Positions 11,255 to 21,223 of a DNA stretch of 64,000 nucleotides are shown in pieces (the stretch's first letter is position 1; the number at the start of each line of letters is the position of its first letter). The notes below the pieces were generated by a model, which was not told where the DNA came from, did not search any database, and saw only the letters and a program-made list of their open reading frames with translations. Made by a program: the position numbers and the translations under genes. Source of the DNA: Trissonchulus latispiculum (Eukaryota > Nematoda > Enoplea > Enoplida > Ironidae); NCBI GenBank assembly GCA_030248195.1, contig JASAND010018443.1:110425-174424 (forward strand), written 5' to 3'.

Positions 11255-11289
11255 ATTTTACCGCAAAATGCACAAATGAAGTTTTCCAT
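10484..11289 (-). pseudogene. C2H2 zinc-finger protein gene, left arm copy
   Basis: The product starts at 11,289 with MENFICAFCGKMFTRKYNLN, a C2H2 finger (CxxC...HxxxxH), followed by a second finger (CEKCGKSY...H) and a third (CQRCTSKFQTQNGLDGHMGVH). The C-terminal 112 codons, in another frame from 10,822, carry SFGFILQNV, FIGNREDLDEL and WARQQRPTTKWVV and end at a stop at 10,484. I recall a group of predicted invertebrate proteins with fingers plus a similar C-terminal block, but cannot give it a name. At least one frameshift near 10,820-10,980 breaks the copy. The first 35 bp of the gene lie just inside the arm boundary, in unique sequence. Confidence 0.65.
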
Positions 11290-11379
11290 TTGCGGGTGTT
11301 TATGTCCTCACACAATTATGTATCACTTTCAGAGCTCTTAAAAAACCAAAAATCAAAACCTTCACAAAGCCCAACCTGA

Positions 11380-12154
11380 GACGTGTGTCTCATTAGCGAA
11401 CCAACTCGTTGATCCAGTGCTGGAACTGTTTGCTCCAGGAAGAGCAAGCAAAACTATGTATGAATCACGAACATTTAGCTTTGAGTCACGCATGGTTCCA
11501 CTAAAAAATTAACTTTTTTGTTGGTTCGCCAAAAGTCGCCTAGCGAACCAATTTTTTAGTTATTAGTTAATTTTGTGTCAGCTGATAGTCCTTCAAGAGT
11601 ACTCCATGAGTCACTCTTTAGAATTTAACGAAATTTCAAAGAAAAGCGGAATTTTTAATTAGAATTACTAATAAAAAATGCTAACTCTAATTTGCGTAAA
11701 GCGTGAAATGGTCCGCTCACCTAACATGAGCAGTGCTGAGAATAAAATAGTGGTTATCCCAGAAAAACGCTAAACTTTTTTCAATTTGCCACGTTGTAAT
11801 TTGCAGTACCAGAGTCACCGTCGAACATACTTTCCTGGACCCAGCTTTAAAATGCACCACATGGTTGAAAAAAATTGAATTTTTGTACATGTAGAGACTG
11901 CCAAGTCGTAACTGCGTCCACTCACCGAAAGTAGGGTGACTTTACTCCAAAATCCAGGTTACCCCAGGTTGTCCTAATTTTTTCAAATTGGGTAAAAACC
12001 TATTCTTTGCCGAGAAAACGAATGTTGTGGGTTTCTGAATGGCTGCGACTCAAAGCGAAATGTTCGTGACTCATACATAGTTTTGCTTGCTCTTTCTGGA
12101 TCAAACAGTTCCAGATCTGGATCAAAGACTTGGTTCGCTAAGGAGACACACGTC
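11380..12154. mobile_element. hAT-like MITE with about 105-bp inverted ends
   Basis: The left end GACGTGTGTCTC and right end GAGACACACGTC are perfect inverses, and similarity continues inward for about 105 bp (11,380-11,487 against 12,048-12,154). AACCTGA flanks both sides, extendable to AACCTGAG if the boundary is moved by one base. The 7-8 bp duplication points to a hAT-type transposase acting in trans. No coding frame lies inside. It is nested in the Polinton-like element. Confidence 0.75.
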
Positions 12155-12158
12155 AACC

Positions 12159-12432
12159 TGAGTATGATGAGTCTGAATCAGAGTATGATGAGTCTGAATC
12201 AGAAACGAGTATCGAATGTTCAGACAGTAGCGACTCAAGTTGTGGAGAGATCTACGAGCCAACTGACATCGGTAAATCTTGGGATGAGCTTGTCAGGCAG
12301 TCCGAAGGGAAATTCGAAGGTATAATAAATAGGTTAGCAAACGAATACGTTGCAGACGGCCATGATGAAGTTGAGGGAGAAAGTGAGGCCTATAATGAAG
12401 TCCGACCTAGTGCGTCTGTCAAAAGAGTTTGA
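12159..12432 (+). pseudogene. Acidic open frame, fragment of a Polinton-borne gene
   Basis: A 91-codon frame without ATG encodes an Asp/Glu/Ser-rich stretch (two copies of a 21-bp unit, then ESETSIECSDSSDSS), followed by DIGKSWDELVRQ and INRLANEYVADG, then a TGA at 12,430. It begins directly at the right target duplication of the MITE, so the MITE probably split the gene. The function is not recognised. A second, indel-ridden copy lies at 12,699-12,960. Confidence 0.4.
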
Positions 12433-12439
12433 TAACGGC

Positions 12440-12712
12440 GTGTAGACACAGGACCAGGGGGAACCCGCACCCAGGCCGGGGGCCCGGCCCCGGGGGCGGC
12501 GGGACGGGGGCGGGCCCCCGCCCCGGGCGCGGCGGGGCCCCCAGTTCCCTAGGTGGTCAGGCCCTGAGTTTGATGAGTCTGAGCCAGACGTGACTTGAGC
12601 CACACACGTCGGACTTTGGCTGGTTGCATGATGACTGGCTAGGGTCGGGGGGGGGGGGCGAGAGGGCGGGGGGAGGAGGGGAGGGGGCCCGGCCCCGCAA
12701 TCAGAAACGAGT
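12440..12712. other. Abrupt GC-rich block with long G and C runs
   Basis: Composition jumps from AT-rich to nearly pure G/C, with homopolymers up to about 11 G. It lies between two copies of the acidic frame that differ mostly by one-base insertions. Such a pattern can be produced by noisy long-read consensus, so biological meaning is doubtful. Confidence 0.55.
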
Positions 12713-12960
12713 ATCGAATGTTCAGACAGTAGCGACTCAAGTTGAATGGAGAGATCTACGAGCCAACATGACATCGGTAAATCTTGGGATGAGCTTGTCA
12801 GGCAGTTTCAACGAAATTTTTTTGGGGGGGTCAAACTCGAATGGTATAATGATTATTAGTGTTAGCAAGACGAATAACGTTGCAGACGGCCACAATCCAG
12901 ACAGTTGTGTGAGAAAGTGACATGGCCTACTAATGAAGTCTGACATAGAGTGGAATCTGA
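12699..12960 (+). repeat. Second, corrupted copy of the acidic frame
   Basis: It repeats 12,197-12,420 with scattered one- and two-base insertions and substitutions. The reading frame is destroyed within the first 20 codons. It is either a decayed tandem duplicate or an assembly duplication of the same locus. Confidence 0.65.
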
Positions 12961-14413
12961 AAAAATGATTTAAAAGAATTATGAAACCTGACCAACACAA
13001 AATGTATAATTAAAACGTAAAGAATCAGGTACAACTAATTTTGATCTGTACCGATGATCACAGTGCCAAAGGCAATTCTAAGCTGAACGCTGCGACACGT
13101 TTAGCAGCTTTTGTGGGGCCCTTCGCCTTGAACGGCCAATTCTTAAGTGGGTGTGAAATTGGAGTGTAACACAACGAAGGGACGGTAGTAATACAAGTTT
13201 GTAGTGCAGCTTTCGGAAGAGTTATGTATAAATAAAAACGGATATTAATACCAGGGGGTAGTAATACAACCTTTGTAGTGCAGCTATTCGGAAGAGTTAT
13301 GTATAAATAAAAACGGATATTAATACCAGGGGCCGGTAGCAAGTGATTTCGATTTTAACGGTAGAATCAACCTTCAATTTGCATAGCTATTCGTATATAT
13401 TCTGTATGAATAAAGGATTTAATAGGAAGGGTATTTAAAAAGGATTACGAGTGGTCGGTTCAATAGCCTTTGCAGTGCAGGTAACGAAACCCTATTAACA
13501 GTGTTCAGTATCAATAAAAGCAGCAGCTAGGAAGTCCGTCCGGTGTAGATCGGATTGATGAGACTTGTAGGAGGCTCATCGGTTGAGGATTTAGTCCACT
13601 CAATGCAGACTTTGTCCAGTGGAAACAGACTCTGTCCAGTGGAAACAGACTCGTGGTGGAAAATCTGTAGTGAAAAGATTGACCACCAGTTCCCCAGGTG
13701 GTCACTGCTCCGGACTTTGTGCTGGACCGGTGTGACTTGGCCTCCCTCCTAGGTGGTCACTGGTCCCGGACTTTGTGCTGACCAGTTGTGACTAGGCCTA
13801 CCCGTTCCGCTGGACTTTGTGTTGGACAAAAGCGTACTTCGTCTACACGCCGTTATCAAACCCTCAGACGCTAGGTGCCAGCTGAACTCAATAGGAAAAT
13901 CTATTTTCAAGGGGGGGACGTCCAATTTGAGCACGGTGATACTACCTGAGAAAACGGGGAACCAATTTGATGAACAGGAGCAGGAAGAATAAGTGGAATT
14001 ATTTATTAGTTGGGAGTATGTTCGGAGTAGGCTCAGTGTATACTCGGTGTTAACTCGGAGCTAGTATGGAGTGACTCAGAGTACAAAGGTACAACAGTCG
14101 GTAAGTTAAGGCATTAGGCATTTAAGGCAAAGGCAATATTCTGTAAAACATTAGGAAAAATATGCTCGAAGCAAGATTGGTGTAAAGAAAGAGTGACCCA
14201 GAACTTGAATCGAAAAATAAAAAATTAAATACTTTTATAATACCAATTTGTGCAAACGGTCAAAATAAATTATAAGCCAAGCAACTATTAGCTAACTCAG
14301 AAATCTATATGAACGGGTAAAATGTTGGTAGATCGTAGTTTGTTGTTTGTGGTTTGTGGGGGGGTGGTTTTTAGGCTTAGTATATTTGTGTAACCGGAAA
14401 ATTTTTTTTTGTT
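12961..14413. other. Central non-coding part of the Polinton-like element
   Basis: There is no supported gene. It contains a 72/76-bp tandem duplication (13,184-13,331), a 20-bp duplication around TCCAGTGGAAACAGACT (13,610-13,650), two GTGGTCACTG-like blocks near 13,695 and 13,753, and at 13,838-13,876 an inverted copy of 12,405-12,446, the end of the acidic frame. The core is thus a set of rearranged pieces of itself. Confidence 0.55.
13184..13331 (+). repeat. Tandem duplication, two units of 72 and 76 bp
   Basis: Both units run from GGTAGTAATACAA to GGATATTAATACCAGG. They differ by a few inserted bases. AATAAAAACGG occurs in both. Confidence 0.8.
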
Positions 14414-15768
14414 TTGTGACTCGAAAATACAACCTCAACAGGCACATCAAGGAAAAACATGAGGGTGAGAAGTCTATTGTGAAAAATGTGGAAAGAGTTG
14501 GGAAGTTCCCCCTTCAGAAAGAGTACCCAGCCAACGTTGTACAAGCAAATTTAAAACACAAAAGGGATTAGATGGTCATATGGGAGTACATGTTAGTTTC
14601 GATAAAATACTAATACAAAGAAAGTGCCTTCGGTTGTTACTCCCCAAGGAAGATCCGTTTGAGCCACCTTCGAGTTTTTGGAAAAGCTGCCTGAACAAAT
14701 TAGAAATGTTTATATTCGAAATTGGGACAAAATTAGGAGAAAGTTTAAGCTGGGGTGGGAATCTACTCAACTTACAACTTTCCTTTGGAAGACACAAGGG
14801 AGTCTAACCTTAAGCAACTCCTCTACTCCGTTTTTAATGCTCAATTCTACTCCATCCAAATTAACTTCTCGTTTGACTTCATTCTTCAAGATGTTTTGGA
14901 CCATGAGTTGGCTTTCTATTACCCTTCAAATAACAATCACTATCTAGAGGAACCTAAATTTATTGGTAATAGGGAAGACTTGGATGAGCTTAATCTAGAG
15001 TTTGACAGGATGGATGTTCTGGTGTGGGCCCGACAGCAGAGGCCTACCACAAAATGGGTCATTGTTGGTGTTACCAGTATTTGCTTTTTTGTATACAGAT
15101 TGACTGGGTACACTATGCACTAGATAAATACAAAAACCAAAAACATAAAAATGATAAATATACAAAAATACAAAAATATTGCATGCGCCGGACTAGGTGA
15201 GATTAGGGTAGTTACTGTACATGGGTACTGTATATAGATTAGGTAGGTTAGGCAGGTAGTGTAGATTAGATTAGGTAGGTAGGAGTCCGGTAATGGGCCG
15301 ACGCCGGGTCCCAACTCCCAAGCCCCGGGGGAAGAACGCAGAGGGACGGTTAAACAATATTCGGAGCAGTGATTGGTTGACTTTACGGAAGTGTATTAGG
15401 ATTTGTAGTGCAGGTCGGGAAGTGTATTTGGATTTGTAGGGCAGGCCGGAGTAGGTGAAGTTCACAACTTTTTAGTTCAGCAAAAACGGATGAGAGTCTG
15501 CAAAGTTATAGGCGGCCAAAGATTACCCCTTATGAAAATTTTATGAAACCTGATTGGATGATGCTGCACCAAAATTATATAAATACTTGAAGTTAGAAGA
15601 TAGGAAAAGCCAAGGACCAGGGTGAGTGAAGAACCTAAAATGTCTGGAAGGGTGTTAAAACATAACAACGAAGACAAACTTGTAACTATAACCTAAGAAT
15701 AGGAACTGAAAATTCACTCCTGATTTTGGGATTGGATTGGGGGTTCGAAAAGCGGACACTATACTACT
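14414..15768 (+). repeat. Right inverted arm of the Polinton-like element
   Basis: It is the reverse complement of 9,851-11,254 with small differences and ends in AGCGGACACTATACTACT. It carries the second zinc-finger gene copy, pointing to the right. Inward similarity to the left arm ends near 14,414. Confidence 0.85.
14418..15123 (+). pseudogene. C2H2 zinc-finger protein gene, right arm copy, 5'-truncated
   Basis: It starts within the first finger (KYNLNRHIKEKHEGEKS); the start codon and first Cys pair are absent. Part of the second finger and the linker (about 60 bp) are deleted, and the frame changes at least twice. The C-terminal block from 14,755 is intact and nearly identical to the left copy, including FIGNREDLDEL and RQQRPTTKWV, and ends at TAG 15,121. 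Conservation of the C-terminal block against decay of the fingers suggests arm-to-arm gene conversion or recent duplication. Confidence 0.65.
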
Positions 15769-15774
15769 CACCAG
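15769..15774. repeat. Target-site duplication, right copy (CACCAG)
   Basis: It matches 9,845-9,850 exactly; see the left copy. Confidence 0.85.
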
Positions 15775-16726
15775 TTTTGTAAACAAACCAGGCAAACTCC
15801 CAAGCCAGGCCAACCTTTGCGTTAACGGTCTTCTGATCGTTCCCAGTCGAACGAAAAGCTACCGGAATAGTGGGCTAATTCAGGAGGTGAACTTAGTGTA
15901 TTTTGTACTCAGTATATTTTGTACTTAGTTTTTACCTTAACGAGTTTATTGTCCTTGTTATAAAGGACAGATCTAGCGATAAAGCATTCACACGAGCATA
16001 AGCATATAGGGAACACACGAAGGTTTAGTGATAGAGTGAGGTAGTTAACAGTTTAAAAGAGAAAGAAAGAAAAAAGAACGAGTCGAGCTATAACGAAAGA
16101 ACAATAAATTAATCTAGTAAACTAGATACTGGCAACTCTGGAAAACTGTGGCCTTTTTGTCTATATTATAAGTATATACCACTAAGTGCAAGTAACCTTG
16201 TTGTCTGCAATTAACCTATTATTTATTCGTTCTTATCAGCAGCGTTATTATAGTCAAGTATGTGGGTATTGTCAGGAATGTATCAAGTAAATCTAAGTGT
16301 GTGCTTCACAGGTGTGCAGCATAGGTCACTCGTAGTGGACAAAGAACCGGTTCTAGCCCCAACAAGTAAGTAAAGGAGAGTCTATAGTTAGCGATACTGA
16401 TTCCGGATTTCATCAACGAATTCGTCATACGTTGTCTTGATTAGTTGACCAGAATAGACTCATTAGGAGTCACAGTTGTGAACTGATATACACTACTGCT
16501 GGCAAGTGTCGACCCCCGCTTGCTGAAGATATTCATTGAACCCCTACCAGACTTCAACAGACTCACAATAAAGACCCCACCCAGGTTGACTACAAGGACC
16601 CCCAATTCTGGACAAACCACCTTTTGGGAGGTCTGTGTCTAAGTTTATTGTTCACGGTAAACGTGTCAACCTTCCGTGTAATTGAAGAGGTAGTTAACCC
16701 AGATAACCTAGGAAGGTTAGAGATAA
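15775..16726. other. Non-coding flank to the right of the Polinton-like element
   Basis: There is no supported gene. It should be the continuation of 9,236-9,844 before the insertion. A tandem pair of AGTATATTTTGTACT-like words (15,896-15,929), a TATA-like TTATAAAGG at 15,958 and CTGGCAACTCTGG at 16,130 are seen. The last word recurs at 22,034 (reverse) and, without the final G, at 28,634. Confidence 0.4.
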
Positions 16727-18318
16727 AGAGCCACAAATTTGGAAGTCAAATCCTGCTCACTTGATTACACATAGTTGAAAAGCCATCTTTATATCGAAAT
16801 GTAGCTTAACATTTTAACCTTTTAATGAACATAATAAAACTATTTATGGTTTTGTAAAATTGGTTTACTGCATTTTAGAAGCAGTCAAATTTTTCAGTTT
16901 TTTGCAGACTGGAGAAAAACTATTTCGAGACGGGTTATATCATTCGATACCTCATTAAACACCCGTAGAGCCTTTTTTAATTATTATTTAGTTTAATCAA
17001 TTTAGAAAAAATAGCGGAAATATAGGTGCAACCTGACTTTTGTCAACTTTTTCAACATTGTCAAGCGACTACTTCAGCTGGAAAGCAGCAATCGGGGCAA
17101 CTAAAAAGGCTCTCGGGATATTTTTGTACAAAGCATGCATGGGCTATCCTCCAGCGTGCATATTAAGTGCTAGAAAAAGTCCATTTCATTGGTTTGCGAA
17201 AACTCGTTTTTCAGTCATTACAGAAACAGAAATACCTGTTAGGTAATCAGCACACTGAATAGCAGGCCTCTGTGAGGGCTGCAAATCGACACCTTTATTA
17301 TACCTCCGGAGGCGGTATACTTGTAATGGGTTGACCCATCTGATTGCATGTAAATTGCTTTGCGCGCAGGATTCCCGTCCTATCCTTAACACATGTCCTA
17401 GTAAGCAGGTTTTTTTCGCCCAACAATTTTTCGATGATTTTGCAATTTTTAGAGCATCGTTGCAGTCGATTTACTTCAATTTCTTCGCTCTGTAAACTGT
17501 TTTGCAAAAGATCGCTGTCTGCCTTTTCTCATATTACCGAAAATCGGGCGTTATTTTTCTGTTACTTGATTGGCAGACGTTAAACAAATCAATAAATAGC
17601 TAATACTACAATTACAAATTTAGTGAGAAAAGATTGATTTTGCGCTTACACTGTATTGGTTTCATTAGTGTTTGCTTTGCTTTAGAATTTAGATAAAATA
17701 AATTGTTAAAAATAAACATATACAGATAAATCATAATTTCCAGTCTCGCGGTTTCGTCGATAAATTTGTTCAAGTCGAAGTAGTGTAGTGGTTAGAGTGT
17801 TCGCTTGTCGCTGGTCCGGACACAGATCGAATCCTTCTACCGGTAGTATTTTAGTTTCACAATTGATAATGGCAATAAAATACTGCCATTCTTTTGTCTC
17901 AGAAACCGCAAATGTTGGGGAGTTGAAACTAGTCAAATGCTAACGTCAGAGTACAGTAGAACAATGTTCTATGAATACAAGCAAAACATTGAACACATAT
18001 ATTTCAAACACCACGGCGGTATTTTTCCTCTTTTAGGGGGTAACTTGTTTTTTTCTACGGCGTGTGTAGCTCAAGAAGTGATGGATTATTTGATTTCTGC
18101 AAAAATAACACAATAGGAAAGTGGGCTATAAAAATAAAATTATCAAAAATCTAAATCTATCTGCTTTCTAAATTTACCCCGAACGGAAACGCCTAGTTTT
18201 CGAAGCGGGATTGCGCTCGCGCTCATGGTACTAGAACGCTAAAAGAAGTATATCATTTCATCAAACTTGATTTGGGCCGAGCGCTGGTAATTGTACCCCA
18301 AAAGGAATCACCCCTTAA
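16727..18318 (+). repeat. Long dispersed repeat, copy 1 (uninterrupted)
   Basis: Blocks here match 32,437-36,409 in the same order: AATGTAGCTTAACATTTT (16,798 and 32,841), GGTTATATCATTCGA (16,934 and 32,980), AAGCAGC plus GGGGCAACTAAAAA (17,083 and 33,658), GATGGATTATTTGATTTCTG (18,079 and 35,170) and TTTGAAGCGGGATTGCG-like text (18,197 and 36,097). It ends at AAAGGAATCACCCC plus TTAA. The left end is uncertain. Copy 1 serves as an empty site for insertions in copy 2. Confidence 0.65.
17774..17846 (+). repeat. tRNA-like SINE head or decayed tRNA
   Basis: TAGTGTAGTGGTTAGAGTG resembles a tRNA A box with D-loop, and AGATCGAATCC 40 bases later resembles a B box. Acceptor and T stems do not pair well, so it is not a functional tRNA. 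The spacing and boxes suggest the Pol III promoter of a SINE. No SINE body could be delimited. Confidence 0.5.
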
Positions 18319-19353
18319 GGAGGGGGTCGCGAACTTTCAACCATCTCCGATTTTTCTCATTTTCACATATTTTGTAGTCCCCATGGGTCCCCAAAACAAG
18401 ACAGTTGCGTTTGTTGCAAAACTTTCCCTGTCATTCACAATAGCCCTCCAAAGGTGACCCCGACATGTGTTAAACATAGGAAAACAAAAACGTTAGGAAA
18501 ATTTCGCGGTAACCAAAAGTTTGAGCGCTGTGCAAGAGCAAATGAGCTGTATATAACTTGGTAAAATGTTAATCTGGACTAGGTAGCGTGTTAATATCTA
18601 TATGAGGTGTTCTTGCGTTAGCACAGCGATTTTCTAGAAATTTTCAATGTTGTATGAAGTCGGTTTTTGCACAATTCTGACTTACAAAAATGTCACCGAA
18701 CAAATATTTGGACATGGCCTGAACTAAACATTCACTGCACAGATTTCGCGTATAGATATTAACACAGTACACAAATAGAGGATCAATTTGCATGCGCACA
18801 ATCCATGCTGCTGCTAGTGAGTAGTTCACTCACAGTTTTGGTTACCACGTTGGCGTTTTGCCTCAAAATACGTCATTTTTTCAAATTTTTGGATATAATG
18901 GTCCATAAGTCGAGTGAAAGCCGAGATATTCCAACCAAATTCGGTGTGCCAATTCGCACAAATGAAAGGAAGATTTGCGCAAAGTTTTACTGCAATTGCT
19001 GATGTTGAACTGTGGATGCATGCATCAGTGCGATGACGGAGGCCTATAGTTAAAAATGGCAAATTTTCAACTTTTCCAAATATTGCCAAATTTTATATCA
19101 AATTGAAGCTCTTGATGTTCTCTTGATGGTCTTTTGTCATCCTATGGGTACGCGACTTCGAAGCCCTCAGCGAGGCATACTGGCGTAAATACTAAATTGT
19201 AGGGATTTGAACTGCAATATTTCTTAACTGCATTGACCCTGGACTCTAAAAATTTGTCTTGGTTTTGGAAACATATGGGGGGTATATTATACCCGAAAAT
19301 GAGCGAAATCGGTGACTATAAAATTTGGTACCCGGCGATCCCCCCCCCCTTAA
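18315..19353. mobile_element. TTAA-flanked MITE with G-run termini (1.04 kb)
   Basis: The left end is TTAAGGAGGGGGTCGC and the right end GCGATCCCCCCCCCCTTAA. Subterminal text matches other members: ACCATCTCCGATTTTT and CTCATTTTCACATATTTTG at the left, GAAAATGAGCGAAATC at the right. No coding region is present. The TTAA target is like that of piggyBac-type transposases; the G-run ends differ from the usual CCC start of piggyBac. It shares its left TTAA with the end of the preceding repeat. Confidence 0.7.
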
Positions 19354-20416
19354 GCCAGGTTAACAATTCACCTACACAGTAGGCCCTGACTGACCTGCTG
19401 AAGGCATTGCTGAAATGTAAGTGTACATTATGCGGTACAAATACTGTCACTTATTAAGAGCTATAATAATTGGTCACAACAGCATACACATTAACCGGTA
19501 TGCAACATTAACGTTGCAACTGCAAAATTGTATGTACAATGTATTGCCTAATTCAACGATATATGATGCAATTGCTTTGTTTTCGCTTTGACTGACCTGA
19601 ATGGCGATATCTTTTGAATATCAAGGTAAGATTGAAGATATTAATGTTTTCAACGTAATATATTATATATTGTATGAATATACTACAACATACAATACTA
19701 ACGGATTGGGATGATGTCTGATGAACAGTTTGCAAGACCGTTGCCATTGTCAATTGTTTTGCGCTAATGACTCACTTTTGGTTTCTTTGCGGGCGAAATA
19801 CAAGCAGACTTGGGTCTGTCTGGCCTGAGACATTATGCTTGTGGCCGCGAAACTAGTATGCAGTAGGTTTGAAGTTCCTCTGCGCAGGACGGCTGATCGC
19901 GACATTTCCAGTTTTCTACTTTGACAAATTTAGTTGGAGACCTTTTTTGATTATTACCTTTAAATAGCCCAAGATTGAGACAGCTTAAACCTATTTTGTA
20001 GCTTGCATTTCTACAGAAAAATTTTTGCAATAATGCAGTACGTAACAACAATAAGATAATGACCTAGCTTTATTCCGCCGGCGGAGGAAACTTTTGGCTG
20101 TCGGCCAAAGTAGACACAAACACTAAAACAAAGTATACTTAAAGCGCCTTAATAAGTAGACTGCGCTTTCCGCCTATGCGCGTAATTTTTCAGTACGGGC
20201 TGGCCAAAGTGAATTTTGGGTCCAATGAACTTAGTTCTTTCGCAAGGTACATATTTGCAAGATTTGTAATATTTATAAATTTGGCTAAATTTAACTTGGC
20301 TCCCAAAAGCACTGGAAAGTTTCGACAGGGTGGCCAAAAGTTGGTAGCCAAAAGTATGCCAAAAATTCAAAAAAATTTCGGGCAGGGGTGCTTTTCCAAC
20401 CCAAATCTCTGTTATA

Positions 20417-20649
20417 CGTTTTTCAAATAATTCGTTTGGCATGAGGAACTAGATTCTTAGAATGTCGGCCATCCGCTAACACACATTCTCAGAATGTACG
20501 TTGGCGGTTAAATTACATTCAAATAAAGTTAACTTAATTTAGTTGGCGGACAACTTACATTCTCTGAAAATTTAACAAAACATGAACTAACATTTTAATT
20601 CCTTTCTAATAATCTAGTTCCCCATGCCAAACAAATTATTCGAAAGACG
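20417..20649. mobile_element. Small MITE with about 45-bp inverted ends
   Basis: Left CGTTTTTCAAATAATTCG and right CGAATTTG-type text are inverses: the arms 20,417-20,462 and 20,606-20,649 both hold TTTGGCATG plus GGAACTAGATT. The centre contains CATTCTCAGAATG and related palindromic words. No target duplication is clear. Confidence 0.65.
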
Positions 20650-21180
20650 CATTACACCTATGATTTACAGGATTGCTCTCCCTGCCTATTTAATAAGTGA
20701 GCAGTGCCAGTATGTGCAATACTGCAATATGGAGATGCGTTATTCTCTAACTGCGCTAGAAATTTGTTAGAATTCGAATTGACAAGTAGTAAGCCTTGAG
20801 ATAGAGGTAGCTTTTCAGTGCATTGACCGGTAACAAATGACATATAATTTTGGAAGTTCATAGTTAAATTATTCGTTTAGGGAAGCAATCAGCGGCAAAT
20901 AAAATGGTGGCTCAATCGGCAGCTTTCATGAATAAGTTTCTCACAAATTTCAAAATCATAAGATATAAGTGACGTCTAGCACTCCCATGATAAAATCAGC
21001 TTTACTGCTAAACAAATTGCACTAATTGCATTAATAATAGCGCAATTATGCACTCTTGATCTAACGCATGCGTGCTGTTGTAATTCTCTGCAGTCTAAAT
21101 ATACTAATATTTTCATTCTTTAAATCTTTATAGACAATTTCTAAGAGGTTACACATGAAGTTAACTATATATATACCTGT

Positions 21181-21223
21181 GTTCGGGTTCGGACCGACCG
21201 ATCGGGTTGGCCGGAACCCGAAC
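21181..21223. other. GC-rich hairpin
   Basis: GTTCGGGTTCGG (21,181-21,192) pairs with CCGGAACCCGAAC (21,211-21,223) with one bulge, in AT-rich surroundings. Role unknown. Confidence 0.7.

Larger units (their letters stand above)
9851..15768. mobile_element. Polinton/Maverick-like element, internally deleted, 5.9 kb
   Basis: The left end reads AGTAGTATAGTGTCCGCT and the right end is its exact reverse complement. Inverted arms run inward for about 1.4 kb. A 6-bp target duplication flanks the element. AG-starting termini, long inverted repeats and 6-bp duplications are the published hallmarks of Polintons. Full Polintons are 15-20 kb and carry DNA polymerase B, integrase, ATPase and protease; none is seen here. 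It is therefore a deleted or non-autonomous copy, or a related virus-like element. It interrupts the sequence joining 9,844 to 15,775. Confidence 0.7.

Noticed and set aside
17774..17846. Functional tRNA gene
   Set aside because: A and B box-like words are present but the acceptor and T stems do not pair, and no anticodon arm is convincing; kept as a SINE-like repeat.
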